Shown one piece after another: positions 25,564 to 34,900 of a DNA stretch of 64,000 nt. The position numbers were made by a program, and so were the translations under genes. The stretch covers positions 62,001 through 126,000 of the forward strand of contig CANFUT010000003.1 of the NCBI GenBank assembly GCA_947450325.1. The letters are read 5' to 3'. The stretch's first letter is position 1; every line of letters starts with the position of its first letter. The notes beneath the pieces are model-generated. The model saw only the letters and a program-made list of their open reading frames with translations. It searched no databases and had not been told where the DNA came from. This DNA comes from Flavobacteriia bacterium (GTDB lineage Bacteria > Bacteroidota > Bacteroidia > Flavobacteriales_D > Crocinitomicaceae).

Positions 25564-25653
25564 CACCCCTATAAATATTGGAAAAAATAAATGTGTTTTT
25601 CGAAAACTTTAAACTAAACTTAATCGTAATTTTACAACATTAAAATTTCAAAA

Positions 25654-26211
25654 ATGAATTACGAGGTTGGTGAAAAAGTTGGATTTCTTTTTGAAAAAGG
25701 AGGTGGTACAATTCTCAAAATTAGTAGCGATAATAAAATCACAGTACTAGATGATTCGGGATTTGATAGAATAATGGAAATATCTGAAATCGTAAAAATA
25801 CATTCAAATGATTATCAGCTTGAAAGTTTTACCAATAACATCAATGACGATGAATCGCTCAGTACCGCGAATTATTTTGTTTCTAAAGAAAAGTTAGATG
25901 GTAGTAAAAGATCTTCAGATGTTTGGGAAATAGATTTACACATTGAAGAATTGTTGGATTCTCATATTGGTTTATCGAATACTGAAATTTTAATAAAGCA
26001 AATGACTGAATTTAGGTCGTTTGTAAAAAAGGCTCAAGAAAAAATGATTCCTAAATTAATTATAATCCATGGGGTTGGGGAAGGTGTTTTGAAAAATGAA
26101 ATTAGGACATTTTTAGCTAAGAAGGATAATGTTGAATTTTTCGATGCTTCCTATTTGGAATACGGAAAAGGTGCAACTGAAGTTAGATTATATCATTCCA
26201 ATAAAAATTGA
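25654..26211 (+). CDS. Short DUF2027-like / Smr domain protein
   Basis: 185 residues. Residues 1-50 are a small beta-barrel-like start (MNYEVGEKVGFLFEKGGGTI) as in DUF2027 proteins. Residues about 93-183 form an Smr domain (WEIDLHIEELLDSH, KLIIIHGVGEGVLKNEIRTFL), the MutS2-type endonuclease/RNA-binding fold with its GxGxG-type turn as HGVGEGVLK. As I recall, Bacteroidota relatives are usually over 300 residues with a middle beta domain, which is missing here. The exact role is unknown. yaaA follows after 3 bases, so they are co-transcribed. Confidence 0.8.
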   Translation: MNYEVGEKVGFLFEKGGGTILKISSDNKITVLDDSGFDRIMEISEIVKIHSNDYQLESFTNNINDDESLSTANYFVSKEKLDGSKRSSDVWEIDLHIEELLDSHIGLSNTEILIKQMTEFRSFVKKAQEKMIPKLIIIHGVGEGVLKNEIRTFLAKKDNVEFFDASYLEYGKGATEVRLYHSNKN

Positions 26212-26214
26212 TAA

Positions 26215-26979
26215 ATGAAAATATTATTATCTCCTGCCAAATCTCTTGATTTTAGCAAAAAAGCAGAGACTTTCGAATTCACTGTTCCTGTTTTTTTAAA
26301 GGAAGCAGAAGCTTTAGCGAAAAAAATGAAAAAAAACTCAGTTAAAAAACTTTCAAAAATGATGAGTTTATCGACTGAGTTGGCTGAGTTGAATCATTTA
26401 AGATATCAAAAATGGGAATCTCCAAACCAACCCCTAGATTCCAATAAGCCTTGTATTTATGCTTTTTCAGGAGAAGTATACAGAGGATTTGATGCAGAAT
26501 CGTTGAGTTTGGATCAAATTAAATTAGCACAAGAGAAAATTCGAATTTTATCAGGACTTTATGGAATACTAAAGCCATTAGATTTAATCTATCCATACAG
26601 GTTAGAAATGGGGACAAAATGGGAAATCACTCCAAAAATAAACAATTTATATTCTTTTTGGGGTTCAAAAATCATAGATAATTTGAATAGAGAAATTGAT
26701 GAAAGCAATGAAATTATCAATTTGGCGTCCCACGAATATTTTAAATCGATTGTAACGAAGAAAAGTAAATACAAGATTATTACACCAATATTTAAAGAGT
26801 TAAAAAATGGTGAATATAAAATTGTGATGATGTATGCTAAACATGCAAGAGGAGCAATGGCCAGGTACATCATCACTCAGGATATTAAAACTGCAGAAGA
26901 ATTAAAACTCTACACCATTGATGGTTATCAGTTTGATATCAATCAATCAACAGATACTGAATTTGTATTTACTCGGTAA
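26215..26979 (+). CDS. yaaA: Peroxide stress protein YaaA
   Basis: 254 residues, normal for the YaaA/DUF328 family. In E. coli it is induced by OxyR and limits intracellular free iron and Fenton damage; it has a DNA-binding fold. Signature: MKILLSPAKSLDFS at the start, YAFSGEVYRGFDAESL, RILSGLYGILKPLDLIYPYR and the KHARGAMARYII segment near the C-terminus. It is in one unit with the Smr gene and convergent with a lipoprotein gene 3 bases away. Confidence 0.93.
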   Translation: MKILLSPAKSLDFSKKAETFEFTVPVFLKEAEALAKKMKKNSVKKLSKMMSLSTELAELNHLRYQKWESPNQPLDSNKPCIYAFSGEVYRGFDAESLSLDQIKLAQEKIRILSGLYGILKPLDLIYPYRLEMGTKWEITPKINNLYSFWGSKIIDNLNREIDESNEIINLASHEYFKSIVTKKSKYKIITPIFKELKNGEYKIVMMYAKHARGAMARYIITQDIKTAEELKLYTIDGYQFDINQSTDTEFVFTR

Positions 26980-26982
26980 ATT

Positions 26983-27429
26983 TTAAAACAGTCTTTTGAC
27001 TTTCAGATAGATGTTTTTGTTTTTCCATACTTTGTATGGGACAAAATACCAATCCAGACCATTGTTTTCAGAAATAGCTACGTAAGGTTTCCTTTCGATA
27101 GTTTCATTAAAAAAGTCTTTTGATTCAGCCATAAAGGCTATTTGAATGCTGTAGTCTTTTTCCTTGATTTGACGAACTTCAATATTACTTACTCTCTCTT
27201 TTCGAATGTTTTTCTTAGAGAATGTTTTTTTGAAAATTTCATCACCTTTTAGCTTTATATGCTTTACATAGGAAGGATGAGTTTTCGAGATTACCTTGAG
27301 CATTAAACCTCCATTCACGGCTTTTAAATAATTAGCAGCTTGAGCATTAAAATTTGTTTCTTGAGTAGCAGTAAGTGAACAAGAAAAAAGAACAAGCACT
27401 AAAGAAAATGCAATTATCCATTTATTCAT
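26983..27429 (-). CDS. Small lipoprotein of unknown function
   Basis: 148 residues. Signal peptide with lipobox (LVLVLFSC, Cys17) predicts a lipid-anchored envelope protein. The mature part is a small alpha/beta domain: helix ANYLKAVNGGLMLKVISKTH, then strands with YSIQIAFMAES and KPYVAISENNGLDWYFVPY. The layout resembles NTF2-like or immunity-type small domains, but I cannot assign it. Convergent with yaaA; no partner on its own strand. Confidence 0.7.
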   Translation of the reverse strand: MNKWIIAFSLVLVLFSCSLTATQETNFNAQAANYLKAVNGGLMLKVISKTHPSYVKHIKLKGDEIFKKTFSKKNIRKERVSNIEVRQIKEKDYSIQIAFMAESKDFFNETIERKPYVAISENNGLDWYFVPYKVWKNKNIYLKVKRLF

Positions 27430-27573
27430 ACATCAGTTTTTTTTATTTCAAGATACTAAAATAGTATTAATATTTGAAAATGAAGTAAATATTGTATTTT
27501 TTTATTTTGGATATGAATTTTTTTGTCGACAAACCATTGAATTATATCGTTAAACGAAAAATTATTAGTGAAT

Positions 27574-27813
27574 TTAGTCTACATTTTTAAGCCATTCATC
27601 TTCACTTATTTTTACATAAAGTCCTTCAAATAATGATAACATATCTTGGATTTTTAAAATTTCCGGATATTGTTCAGCAAGGATTACATAATGTTTTTTT
27701 TTAGATCCAACGAATTGTATTTCTTCAAAATTTCTATCGTCAAGTATTTTGTATAAAGACTTTTTATTTGATAATATTCTGTATTGAGGAAACTGGATAA
27801 TATTTTCTTTCAT
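27574..27813 (-). CDS. Small hypothetical protein
   Basis: 79 residues, no signal or membrane segment. It begins MKENIIQFPQYRIL and ends with an acidic ISEDEWLKNVD. Composition looks coding (normal Lys/Glu/Leu use, ordinary third positions) and nothing else occupies this stretch. No family recognised. Isolated between a lipoprotein gene and nth. Confidence 0.55.
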   Translation of the reverse strand: MKENIIQFPQYRILSNKKSLYKILDDRNFEEIQFVGSKKKHYVILAEQYPEILKIQDMLSLFEGLYVKISEDEWLKNVD

Positions 27814-27981
27814 ACAGCGAAAATACTAAATGTCTTTTGAAAATATGTTGTTTTGGAATTTGAATGATTTACGTTTTCAAAGCTGAGTTCGGAGAAAAAT
27901 ATCAAGTTTTTGTCTTTAACTATTGTATTTTTACGAATTAAATTTTTTCTATTTCAACTTCAAATAATAATTGAAAATAAA

Positions 27982-28626
27982 ATGACAAAAAAAGAGAAAG
28001 CTAAATATATTATCGAGGAACTAGAAAAATTATATCCCGAGACACCTGTTCCATTAGATCATACTGATGCTTACACGCTGTTAATAGCAGTTTTACTCTC
28101 CGCGCAATGCACAGATGTTAGAGTTAATCAAATAACTCCAACTCTATTTAAGCGAGCAAATAATCCTTTTGATATGATAAAATTATCCGTCGAAGAAATT
28201 AAAGAAATAATTCGTCCCTGCGGTTTGTCACCGATGAAATCGAAAGGAATTTACGGATTATCTCATATTTTAATAGAAAAATATGGTGGAGAAGTACCTC
28301 AAAGCTTTGAAGCATTAGAAGAATTGCCTGCTGTAGGGCACAAGACAGCAAGTGTTGTGATGTCTCAAGCCTTTGGAGTCCCAGCGTTTCCAGTAGATAC
28401 CCATATTCACAGACTTTTAATTAGATGGGGGATTACAGGTGGTAAGAATGTTGTAGAAACAGAAAAAGACGCAAAAAGGTTATTTCCTCGAGAACTATGG
28501 AATAAGTTGCATCTGCAAATTATCTTTTACGGAAGAGAATATTCACCAGCAAGAAGTCCGAAATTTGATGTTGACTTTATAACGAGAACTATTGGCACTA
28601 AAAAGGCGATTTCTGAGTTGGTTTAA
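27982..28626 (+). CDS. nth: Endonuclease III-type DNA glycosylase lacking the Fe-S cluster
   Basis: 214 residues; bifunctional glycosylase/AP lyase of base excision repair for oxidised pyrimidines. Helix-hairpin-helix LPAVGHKTASVV contains the catalytic Lys, and FPVDTHIHRLL contains the catalytic Asp. The C-terminus reads FYGREYSPARSPKFDVDFI with no cysteine, so the four-Cys 4Fe-4S loop of E. coli Nth is lost. I chose ATG 27982 (MTKKEKAKYII), the family beginning; the longer reading from 27910 adds 24 hydrophobic residues that are upstream sequence. Confidence 0.93.
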   Translation: MTKKEKAKYIIEELEKLYPETPVPLDHTDAYTLLIAVLLSAQCTDVRVNQITPTLFKRANNPFDMIKLSVEEIKEIIRPCGLSPMKSKGIYGLSHILIEKYGGEVPQSFEALEELPAVGHKTASVVMSQAFGVPAFPVDTHIHRLLIRWGITGGKNVVETEKDAKRLFPRELWNKLHLQIIFYGREYSPARSPKFDVDFITRTIGTKKAISELV

Positions 28627-28665
28627 AAAGTGATTTTATTGAAAAAATCAATGAAATCAATTGGT

Positions 28666-28689
28666 TAAATGATTATAACCGATAAAAAC
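28666..28689 (+). repeat. 24-base dispersed repeat, copy 3
   Basis: Begins TAAATGATT, then A, TAAC, C, and ends GATAAAAAC. Lies 40 bases after the nth stop and is followed by a -7-like box at 28706. Confidence 0.75.
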
Positions 28690-28705
28690 GATTAACATCA
28701 TATTG

Positions 28706-28713
28706 TATTTTTG
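28706..28713 (+). promoter_or_regulatory. Orphan -7 box between nth and rluF
   Basis: TATTTTTG matches TAnnTTTG but points into a gene-free stretch (28627-28879) flanked by two copies of the 24-base repeat. No ORF longer than 13 codons follows, so it may be chance or the promoter of a small RNA. Confidence 0.25.
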
Positions 28714-28844
28714 ATGCCGAATTTACTACGAATTTTAAACAATGAAAATTAATGTTCTTAGCATCAATTTCCTCAATTATTAATAGCTAAATATTGACAA
28801 TAGATTTCTTTTTTGAAATCTAGAAATGAATGGTGCCGTGTATC

Positions 28845-28868
28845 TAAATGATTCTAACTGATAAAAAC
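28845..28868 (+). repeat. 24-base dispersed repeat, copy 4
   Basis: Begins TAAATGATT, then C, TAAC, T, and ends GATAAAAAC. It is 11 bases beyond the 3' end of rluF and in the same orientation as copy 3, which starts 179 bases before it. Confidence 0.75.
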
Positions 28869-28879
28869 CAATAACAATT

Positions 28880-29818
28880 TCAACGAACACTTCGACTTCT
28901 CCCAGCCCTTCCTCCAGAACTTTTCGCAGCACTTCCACTTTTAGTATTTCTCGCCCCACTTCCAGCTTTAGCCTTTCCTGCACCAGTCCGTTTATCTTTG
29001 CCAAAACTAGAAGACTTACTAAATTGTTTTCCAGACGGTTTCTTCGAAGTTGGTGTTTTACTACTTCCAACTACTGATTTTTTTGTTTCAGTTGTTTGCT
29101 TTGAATTTTTGAGTAAGTCATTCAAATTCTCTAATTCATGTTTTTTCATTTCGCGATACTCGCCCAAGGGAATTCCCTTTAAATTTAAATTCATGATGCG
29201 AACTCGCTCAAGCTTTAACACTTCATATTCAAAATGCTCACACATTCTTCGGATTTGTCGATTTAATCCTTGAATTAAAGTAATTCGAAAAACAAATTTT
29301 GATTCAATAGAGACCTTACATTTTTTTGTATGAACTCCTAAAATTGGAACACCTGAAGCCATTGCTTTCACAAATTGATCTGTAACAGGTTTATCAACTG
29401 TGACTAAATATTCCTTTTCGTGCTCATTTCCAGCCCGTAGAATTTTATTGACAATATCGCCATTACTTGTCAAAATAATCAATCCTTGAGAATCTTTATC
29501 CAATCTTCCGACTGGAAAAATTCGTTCGCCATAACTGATATAATTGATGATATTGTCTTTTGTGCCAGCTTCAGTAGTACAAGTAATTCCTGGTGGTTTG
29601 TTGAAAAGTATGTAAATAGCTTCCTCTGCTGGTTTGGGTTCAATCGCAATTCCGTTGACTTTCACCACATCTCCAGCTTTCACTTGATCGCCCATTTTGG
29701 CGCATTTACCATTGATAAAAACGACTTTTGATTCAATAAATTTATCGGCTTCTCGTCGCGAACAAATTCCGCTTTCGCTAATGTATTTATTTAATCGGGT
29801 GGATGTACTTTCAATCAT
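28880..29818 (-). CDS. rluF: RluF-type 23S rRNA pseudouridine synthase with a basic tail
   Basis: 312 residues. N-terminal S4 RNA-binding domain ([21 protein letters not shown]), then the RsuA/RluF catalytic domain with [15 protein letters not shown] (catalytic Asp) and [16 protein letters not shown]. It should form pseudouridine near position 2604 of 23S rRNA; assignment between RluF and RluB rests on overall resemblance. From about residue 240 a low-complexity tail rich in Lys, Ser, Gly, Thr and Arg follows (about 70 residues, ending [11 protein letters not shown]), probably a flexible RNA-binding extension. Convergent with nth. Confidence 0.9.
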   Translation of the reverse strand: MIESTSTRLNKYISESGICSRREADKFIESKVVFINGKCAKMGDQVKAGDVVKVNGIAIEPKPAEEAIYILFNKPPGITCTTEAGTKDNIINYISYGERIFPVGRLDKDSQGLIILTSNGDIVNKILRAGNEHEKEYLVTVDKPVTDQFVKAMASGVPILGVHTKKCKVSIESKFVFRITLIQGLNRQIRRMCEHFEYEVLKLERVRIMNLNLKGIPLGEYREMKKHELENLNDLLKNSKQTTETKKSVVGSSKTPTSKKPSGKQFSKSSSFGKDKRTGAGKAKAGSGARNTKSGSAAKSSGGRAGRSRSVR

Positions 29819-29878
29819 TTCACAAAGGTACTTCTAATTGATTATTTTGTTCTTAATAAACACATCGAATGTTACGAT

Positions 29879-31750
29879 TTAATTATAAAATCGAACTTGT
29901 TTGATATACAACTGCCTTGTTTTTTCATCCAATTTAAATTCAATATCTAAACCAAATGATTCATAATTAGTAAGATGTGTTTTTGATTTCACATAGAAAA
30001 ACCGCTTAATGATATCCAATTGTTCTGCGAGATTTTCAATTTCTTTTTCAGTCATGACCAGCTTTTGATGATTCAAGCTTGAAAATGTAATCACTTCAAT
30101 CGTATTTTGAAAACTACTATTAATGTCTTTTGGTGAACAAATAAACTGATCACAAGTTATCCCTTTGGGTGGATCAACCACACTGATATCGCCAATTTGC
30201 GCATTAACAACAAAGCCAATATAATTATCTCGATAAAGATTTTTCGTGATTGCAACGCCATTGACAGCTTCGTTAGGAAATGAGCGATGAACCAAAATCC
30301 CCATTGAAACCGAATGTTGATTAATTCCAAAATAAGATCGTTCCAAGAATGCTTGATTTGACCATAAACTTGCCCAAACTTTTAAAATGCCTTTTTCAAT
30401 TGTTTTCGATGTGTCTGTTAAACTCACCGTTTTTGAATCGTATAATCCAGCGCCTGAAAATCCTTCCGCGTCTTCGGCGTTGGTGGATGACCTGAATCTA
30501 AAAGTTTTGAAGCCAGATTTGACTAGTTTTTGCCTTACTTCTGCAATCAATTTAGGATCCAATTTGGTCAACAAGATTTCTTCACGAATCATTCCTAAAT
30601 AGGCATTCAACTTTTCAGGTGTATTTTGATATTTTTCCGCAAGTTTGATTAATTCATCAACCTTCGTTGATTTCAAATGTTGTTCATAATAATAAAATGG
30701 AATCGCAAATCCTCCTTCAGGAACTTTAAATCCATGACTTTGACTCAATGAATTTAAAACTCCAAAATTGGCTGCTTTGTTTCCTGCAAAATTTGCAGAA
30801 CGGAAATTCAGATTTCTAACATCAACTAACGAATCAACTTTCAAGTTTTTGGTTAGTACGACTTCTTTTTGTTGTTTTGGATTGATGCTATGATTTTTTT
30901 GTACGATGTAAAATGTATCTTTCAAAACACGAAATTCTACCATTTTTAGATCATTTAATCTCATTTTTTCATCTGAAAATGCAGATTTGTATGCACAAAT
31001 GGGAATTTTTCTATTTTGTCCCAAAATCGATAAATGACTCAGCGGTGTTTGAAATTCAGTAACGATTATTCCGGAAACCAAAGGCAAATACATCGGCGTA
31101 TTTTTGATCACAATAATATCAGTTGGCAAAAGCGGACTTTCCAATGAATCTAGGTTTGAAATAAATCGCAATTTTCCATATGTTTTTCCTTGGCTTACTG
31201 ATTGAAAACTGATATTTTCATAAATTTCTTCAGGTAAAATAATTGGAAATTTAGTACTCAATTCCTCTTTCTTTTCTAGCAATCGAGCAGTGTTTAATAA
31301 AAATGATAATTTATTTTTTATGAATGTATTAGCTGCAATTTCATCATATAGTTTTTTCATATAACCCAAAGACATTTGGTCATATGGAGATAAATCAACG
31401 AAATAGCGATTCAACGTTTTACTGTAGTTCAAGTTCGCTAATAAGTATGCTCGATCTTCTGAAACATCATAATTTGCTCGATTAAATTCTCCTAAATCTG
31501 CTTTTTCATTTAAATTAAACTGACAAAATTCGAAGTGATATTTGTAAAAATTAGAATTGATGAAATATATTTTTTCAGTTTTGAGCTCATAAATCACTTT
31601 AATTGAAGCAATATTGCCGTACTTTGAAGACAACGGTGCGCCACTTAACATCGCAAAATCTTCTTTTGTATCAATTTTATTTAAATATTGTTGAGCTCCA
31701 GAAGAGCAAGAAGTGAAAAGAATAAGTACGAGTAAAAATCTAAAAATCAT
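29879..31750 (-). CDS. Exported lipoprotein with phosphohistidine and PEP-synthase-type ATP-binding domains
   Basis: 623 residues. Signal peptide with lipobox (LLVLILFTSC, Cys15). After about 180 residues of unknown type comes a swivelling PEP-utiliser (phosphohistidine) domain: SGIIVTEFQTPLSHLSILGQ with the catalytic SH at His239 and RKIPICAY after it. The C-terminal half is a PEP synthase/PPDK-type ATP-grasp domain: GGFAIPFYYYEQHL, FRFRSSTNAEDAEGFSGAG, SMGILVHRSFPNEAVNGVA and the end YIKQVRFYN. The order His domain then ATP domain, without a PEP-binding barrel, is that of glucan water dikinases. Start ATG 31750; an upstream 14-residue extension spoils the signal peptide. The substrate is unknown. 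Confidence 0.85.
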   Translation of the reverse strand: MIFRFLLVLILFTSCSSGAQQYLNKIDTKEDFAMLSGAPLSSKYGNIASIKVIYELKTEKIYFINSNFYKYHFEFCQFNLNEKADLGEFNRANYDVSEDRAYLLANLNYSKTLNRYFVDLSPYDQMSLGYMKKLYDEIAANTFIKNKLSFLLNTARLLEKKEELSTKFPIILPEEIYENISFQSVSQGKTYGKLRFISNLDSLESPLLPTDIIVIKNTPMYLPLVSGIIVTEFQTPLSHLSILGQNRKIPICAYKSAFSDEKMRLNDLKMVEFRVLKDTFYIVQKNHSINPKQQKEVVLTKNLKVDSLVDVRNLNFRSANFAGNKAANFGVLNSLSQSHGFKVPEGGFAIPFYYYEQHLKSTKVDELIKLAEKYQNTPEKLNAYLGMIREEILLTKLDPKLIAEVRQKLVKSGFKTFRFRSSTNAEDAEGFSGAGLYDSKTVSLTDTSKTIEKGILKVWASLWSNQAFLERSYFGINQHSVSMGILVHRSFPNEAVNGVAITKNLYRDNYIGFVVNAQIGDISVVDPPKGITCDQFICSPKDINSSFQNTIEVITFSSLNHQKLVMTEKEIENLAEQLDIIKRFFYVKSKTHLTNYESFGLDIEFKLDEKTRQLYIKQVRFYN

Positions 31751-31877
31751 TGTTGAACATTTGTTAATGAATACTTGAAACGCAATAGTCATACAAAAAT
31801 TATGATACCGTAAAAGTACGCTTCCAGGTACAATTTTGTCTTTAATTTGTTCAATTTAATTTTGACCTTAAATTTTC

Positions 31878-31908
31878 TTTGATATCGTTTTATTCTTAAC
31901 TAAATTTG
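31878..31908 (+). promoter_or_regulatory. Consensus promoter of the CotH-family gene
   Basis: TTTG at 31878-31881, exactly 19 bases, then TAAATTTG at 31901-31908; the best full match to the phylum promoter in this window. The start codon is 34 bases downstream. Confidence 0.75.
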
Positions 31909-31942
31909 AAGTTATTATAAATGTTTCATTTCAATTCATACC

Positions 31943-34900
31943 ATGAAAATATTTCTAACACTTTTCATTTTCTTACCCTTAAATTTATTTTCTCAAGTGT
32001 TTTTGAATGAGGCATCTAATGCAAATAACTCGACTTTTGTATTGCCAAATGGAACCAATCCAGATTGGATTGAATTGTATAATTCTTCCAATTCAAACAT
32101 TAATTTAGTTGGTTTCTTTTTATCTGATGATTCAACCAATTTGCAAAAATGGACTTTCCCAAATCTAAATTTACCGCCAAACGGATTCGTTACGATTGCT
32201 GCTACTAGTAACTTAAATCAATCATCAAACTATTTCTATGAGACTGCAGTTTTTGCAAATAGTACTTGGAAATATCTTATTCCAAATTCAAATTTAGTAC
32301 CAGATTGGAATAATCTTTCCTTTGATGCTTCCACGTGGAATTCGGGACAAATGAGTGTTGGTTATGGAGATGAAGACGATGTAACTGAGATTTCAAATCC
32401 TACAACGTCAGTTTATGGCCTGATAAATTTTTCTATTTCAGATACTTCAGTCATAAAGAAAGCCATTCTCGACATGGATTTTGACGATGGTTTTGTTGCG
32501 TACTTAAATGGAATTGAAATTGCCCGTTCGGGATTAACTGGAATTCCTCCAAGCTGGGATGAATTGGCAGTAGATCATGAAGCTAGTCTGATTCAAGGTG
32601 GAAATATTTCTTCATTTGAAATTGACCCATTGATTTTAAAATCAGCAATGAAAAATGGAACGAATGTTTTGGCAATTGAAGTTCACAACAGCTCAACCAG
32701 TTCTTCTGATTTGACAATGTTGCCATTTTTGAGTTTCGGTTACCAAACTCCAACGAGTTTATTTGGTGGAATTGTTCATCCGTATTTTAATACCGTATTT
32801 CCAAATTCGACATTGGAAACGAATTTCAGTATCAGCAACGACGGTGAAACAATTTATTTATCTAATCCCGATGGAATCATTGTAGACTCACTTATTGTTC
32901 CTGACTTAGAACCTGATATGTCTGTTGGGAAATTTTTAGACGGAGTTCAAAATAGCAAGCTTTTTACTTTTCCAACTCCTGGAGCAAGCAACAATCTATC
33001 AATCGCATACGAAGATTTTGAAAATACACCAATTATCAATGTTGATGGACAATTTTTTCAAGATTCGATAAAAGTAACGGTGACAAATACAAGTGTTTAT
33101 GGCGGGGAAGTTTACTATACTTTGAACGGTGAAACACCGACAATTAACTCAAATCTTTATTCAGATACAATTAAAATCACAGACAATGCGATTCTGAAAG
33201 TAAGATGTATTTCATCCACCGATTCAATTTTACCGAGCTTAATTGCAACGGAATCTTATTTGTTGTCAGCTGATTATGCACTTCCTGTGATTTCAATCAC
33301 AACTGATTCACTCAATTTATATGGTCCTGATGGAATTTTTGATAATTACAATACCGATTGGAAAAAGCCTTGTGTCATTGAGTATTTTGACATTGATGGA
33401 ATCAAACAATTTGAATCTCGTGCTTCGATAAAACCTGACGGTGGAGCAGGAGGAAGTCGATCAAATCCGCAACACAGTGTTACAATTGAACCATCGAACT
33501 TACTTTACGGGGAAGGAAAATCGATCAAATATCCTTTAATTCCTGAAAAAAGTTTTATCAAAGAATTTGATGCTTTTTACCTCCGAAATGGAAGTAACTA
33601 TTGGAATCAATATCCGCAAAAAGATGCAACTTTCATGCGTATCATGCGCGAAACATATGCAAATTCACAAGCATATTCTCCTGTTATTGCCTATGTAAAC
33701 GGTGAGTATTTTGGGGTTTATGAATTGCGTGAGAAAGCAAACGAAGGTTATTTTGCAACCAATTTCGGAAATGACAAAGACAGTTTAGACTTACTTTCTG
33801 TTTCATATTTCTATGGTGCGGGAATTTTGAGAACAGTGAAAGGTTCAGACTCTACCTTTTACACAATGAAAGATTTAATTACGACTTACGATCCAACTGC
33901 AAGCGATTATTTTTCAGTTTGTAACAAGCAGTTAGACTTATATAATTTCACAGATTATTTGGCAGGAGAAAATTGGTTTGCCAATTATGACTGGGTTTAC
34001 AACAACATGAAAATCGCTAGAACGCAATCTACTGACAACAAATGGAGATTTTTTCTTCAAGATATGGAACTTGGTTTAGGTGGTTGGAGTGATTTTAATT
34101 CCAATATTTTCGACTATTTTAGAAATAACAATCAACCAAATCCATATTGGGAAATTTTCAATGGGTTAAATCAAAATACAGAATTCAAAAATTATTTTGT
34201 CAATCGTTATGCTGACTTGATGAATACCACCTTTCAACCAGACTATTATTTGCCTATCGTCGAAAGTATGTATCAACAATTATTGCCTGATTTGCCGAAA
34301 CATTTTGAAAAATGGACGGGTGATCCAATTGGTGGAATGAATAATTATTTAAACATTAAAAACAATATTCTATACCAATTTGCAAATCGAAATCAAGCAG
34401 TTAGAAATCAAATCGTGAATGAATTTGCTTTGGTTAAACCAGTTACAGTTTACCTCAATGTTGAACCTGCAGAGGCGGGATATATCAAAATTTCAACCAT
34501 CGTTCCTAATCAACTTCCTTGGACTGGAGTTTATTTTGATGGCGTTCCGGTTGAAGTTACTGCCGTTGCAAATCCTGGTTTTACATTTAATCATTGGAAA
34601 GCGAATACAACGTTGGCTTCACAGCAATTGGACTCTGCTAACTTCAGAATCAATATCGGAAACGATGATTCTTATATCGCTGTTTTTAACGGCATTTCTG
34701 AACCACTTTCTTTGACCATTTCTGAAATCAATTACAATCCAGATCCTTCAGTTGATGGTGGAAATTGGATAGAATTACACAATTTTGGAACAACTCCATT
34801 GAATTTGACAAATTGGTCAATCAAATCGAAAAATTTCTGGGATAAATATGCTTTTGAAGATGGCGTTTCCATTCCATCAGACGGCTATTTGGTCATTTGT

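Noticed and set aside
27910-27981. N-terminal extension of nth
   Set aside because: The extra 24 residues are hydrophobic and upstream of the usual Nth beginning; this is promoter-region sequence.
28780-29070. 96-codon open frame on the minus strand at the end of rluF
   Set aside because: A frame-shifted reading of the low-complexity tail running into the intergenic repeat; no signs of coding.
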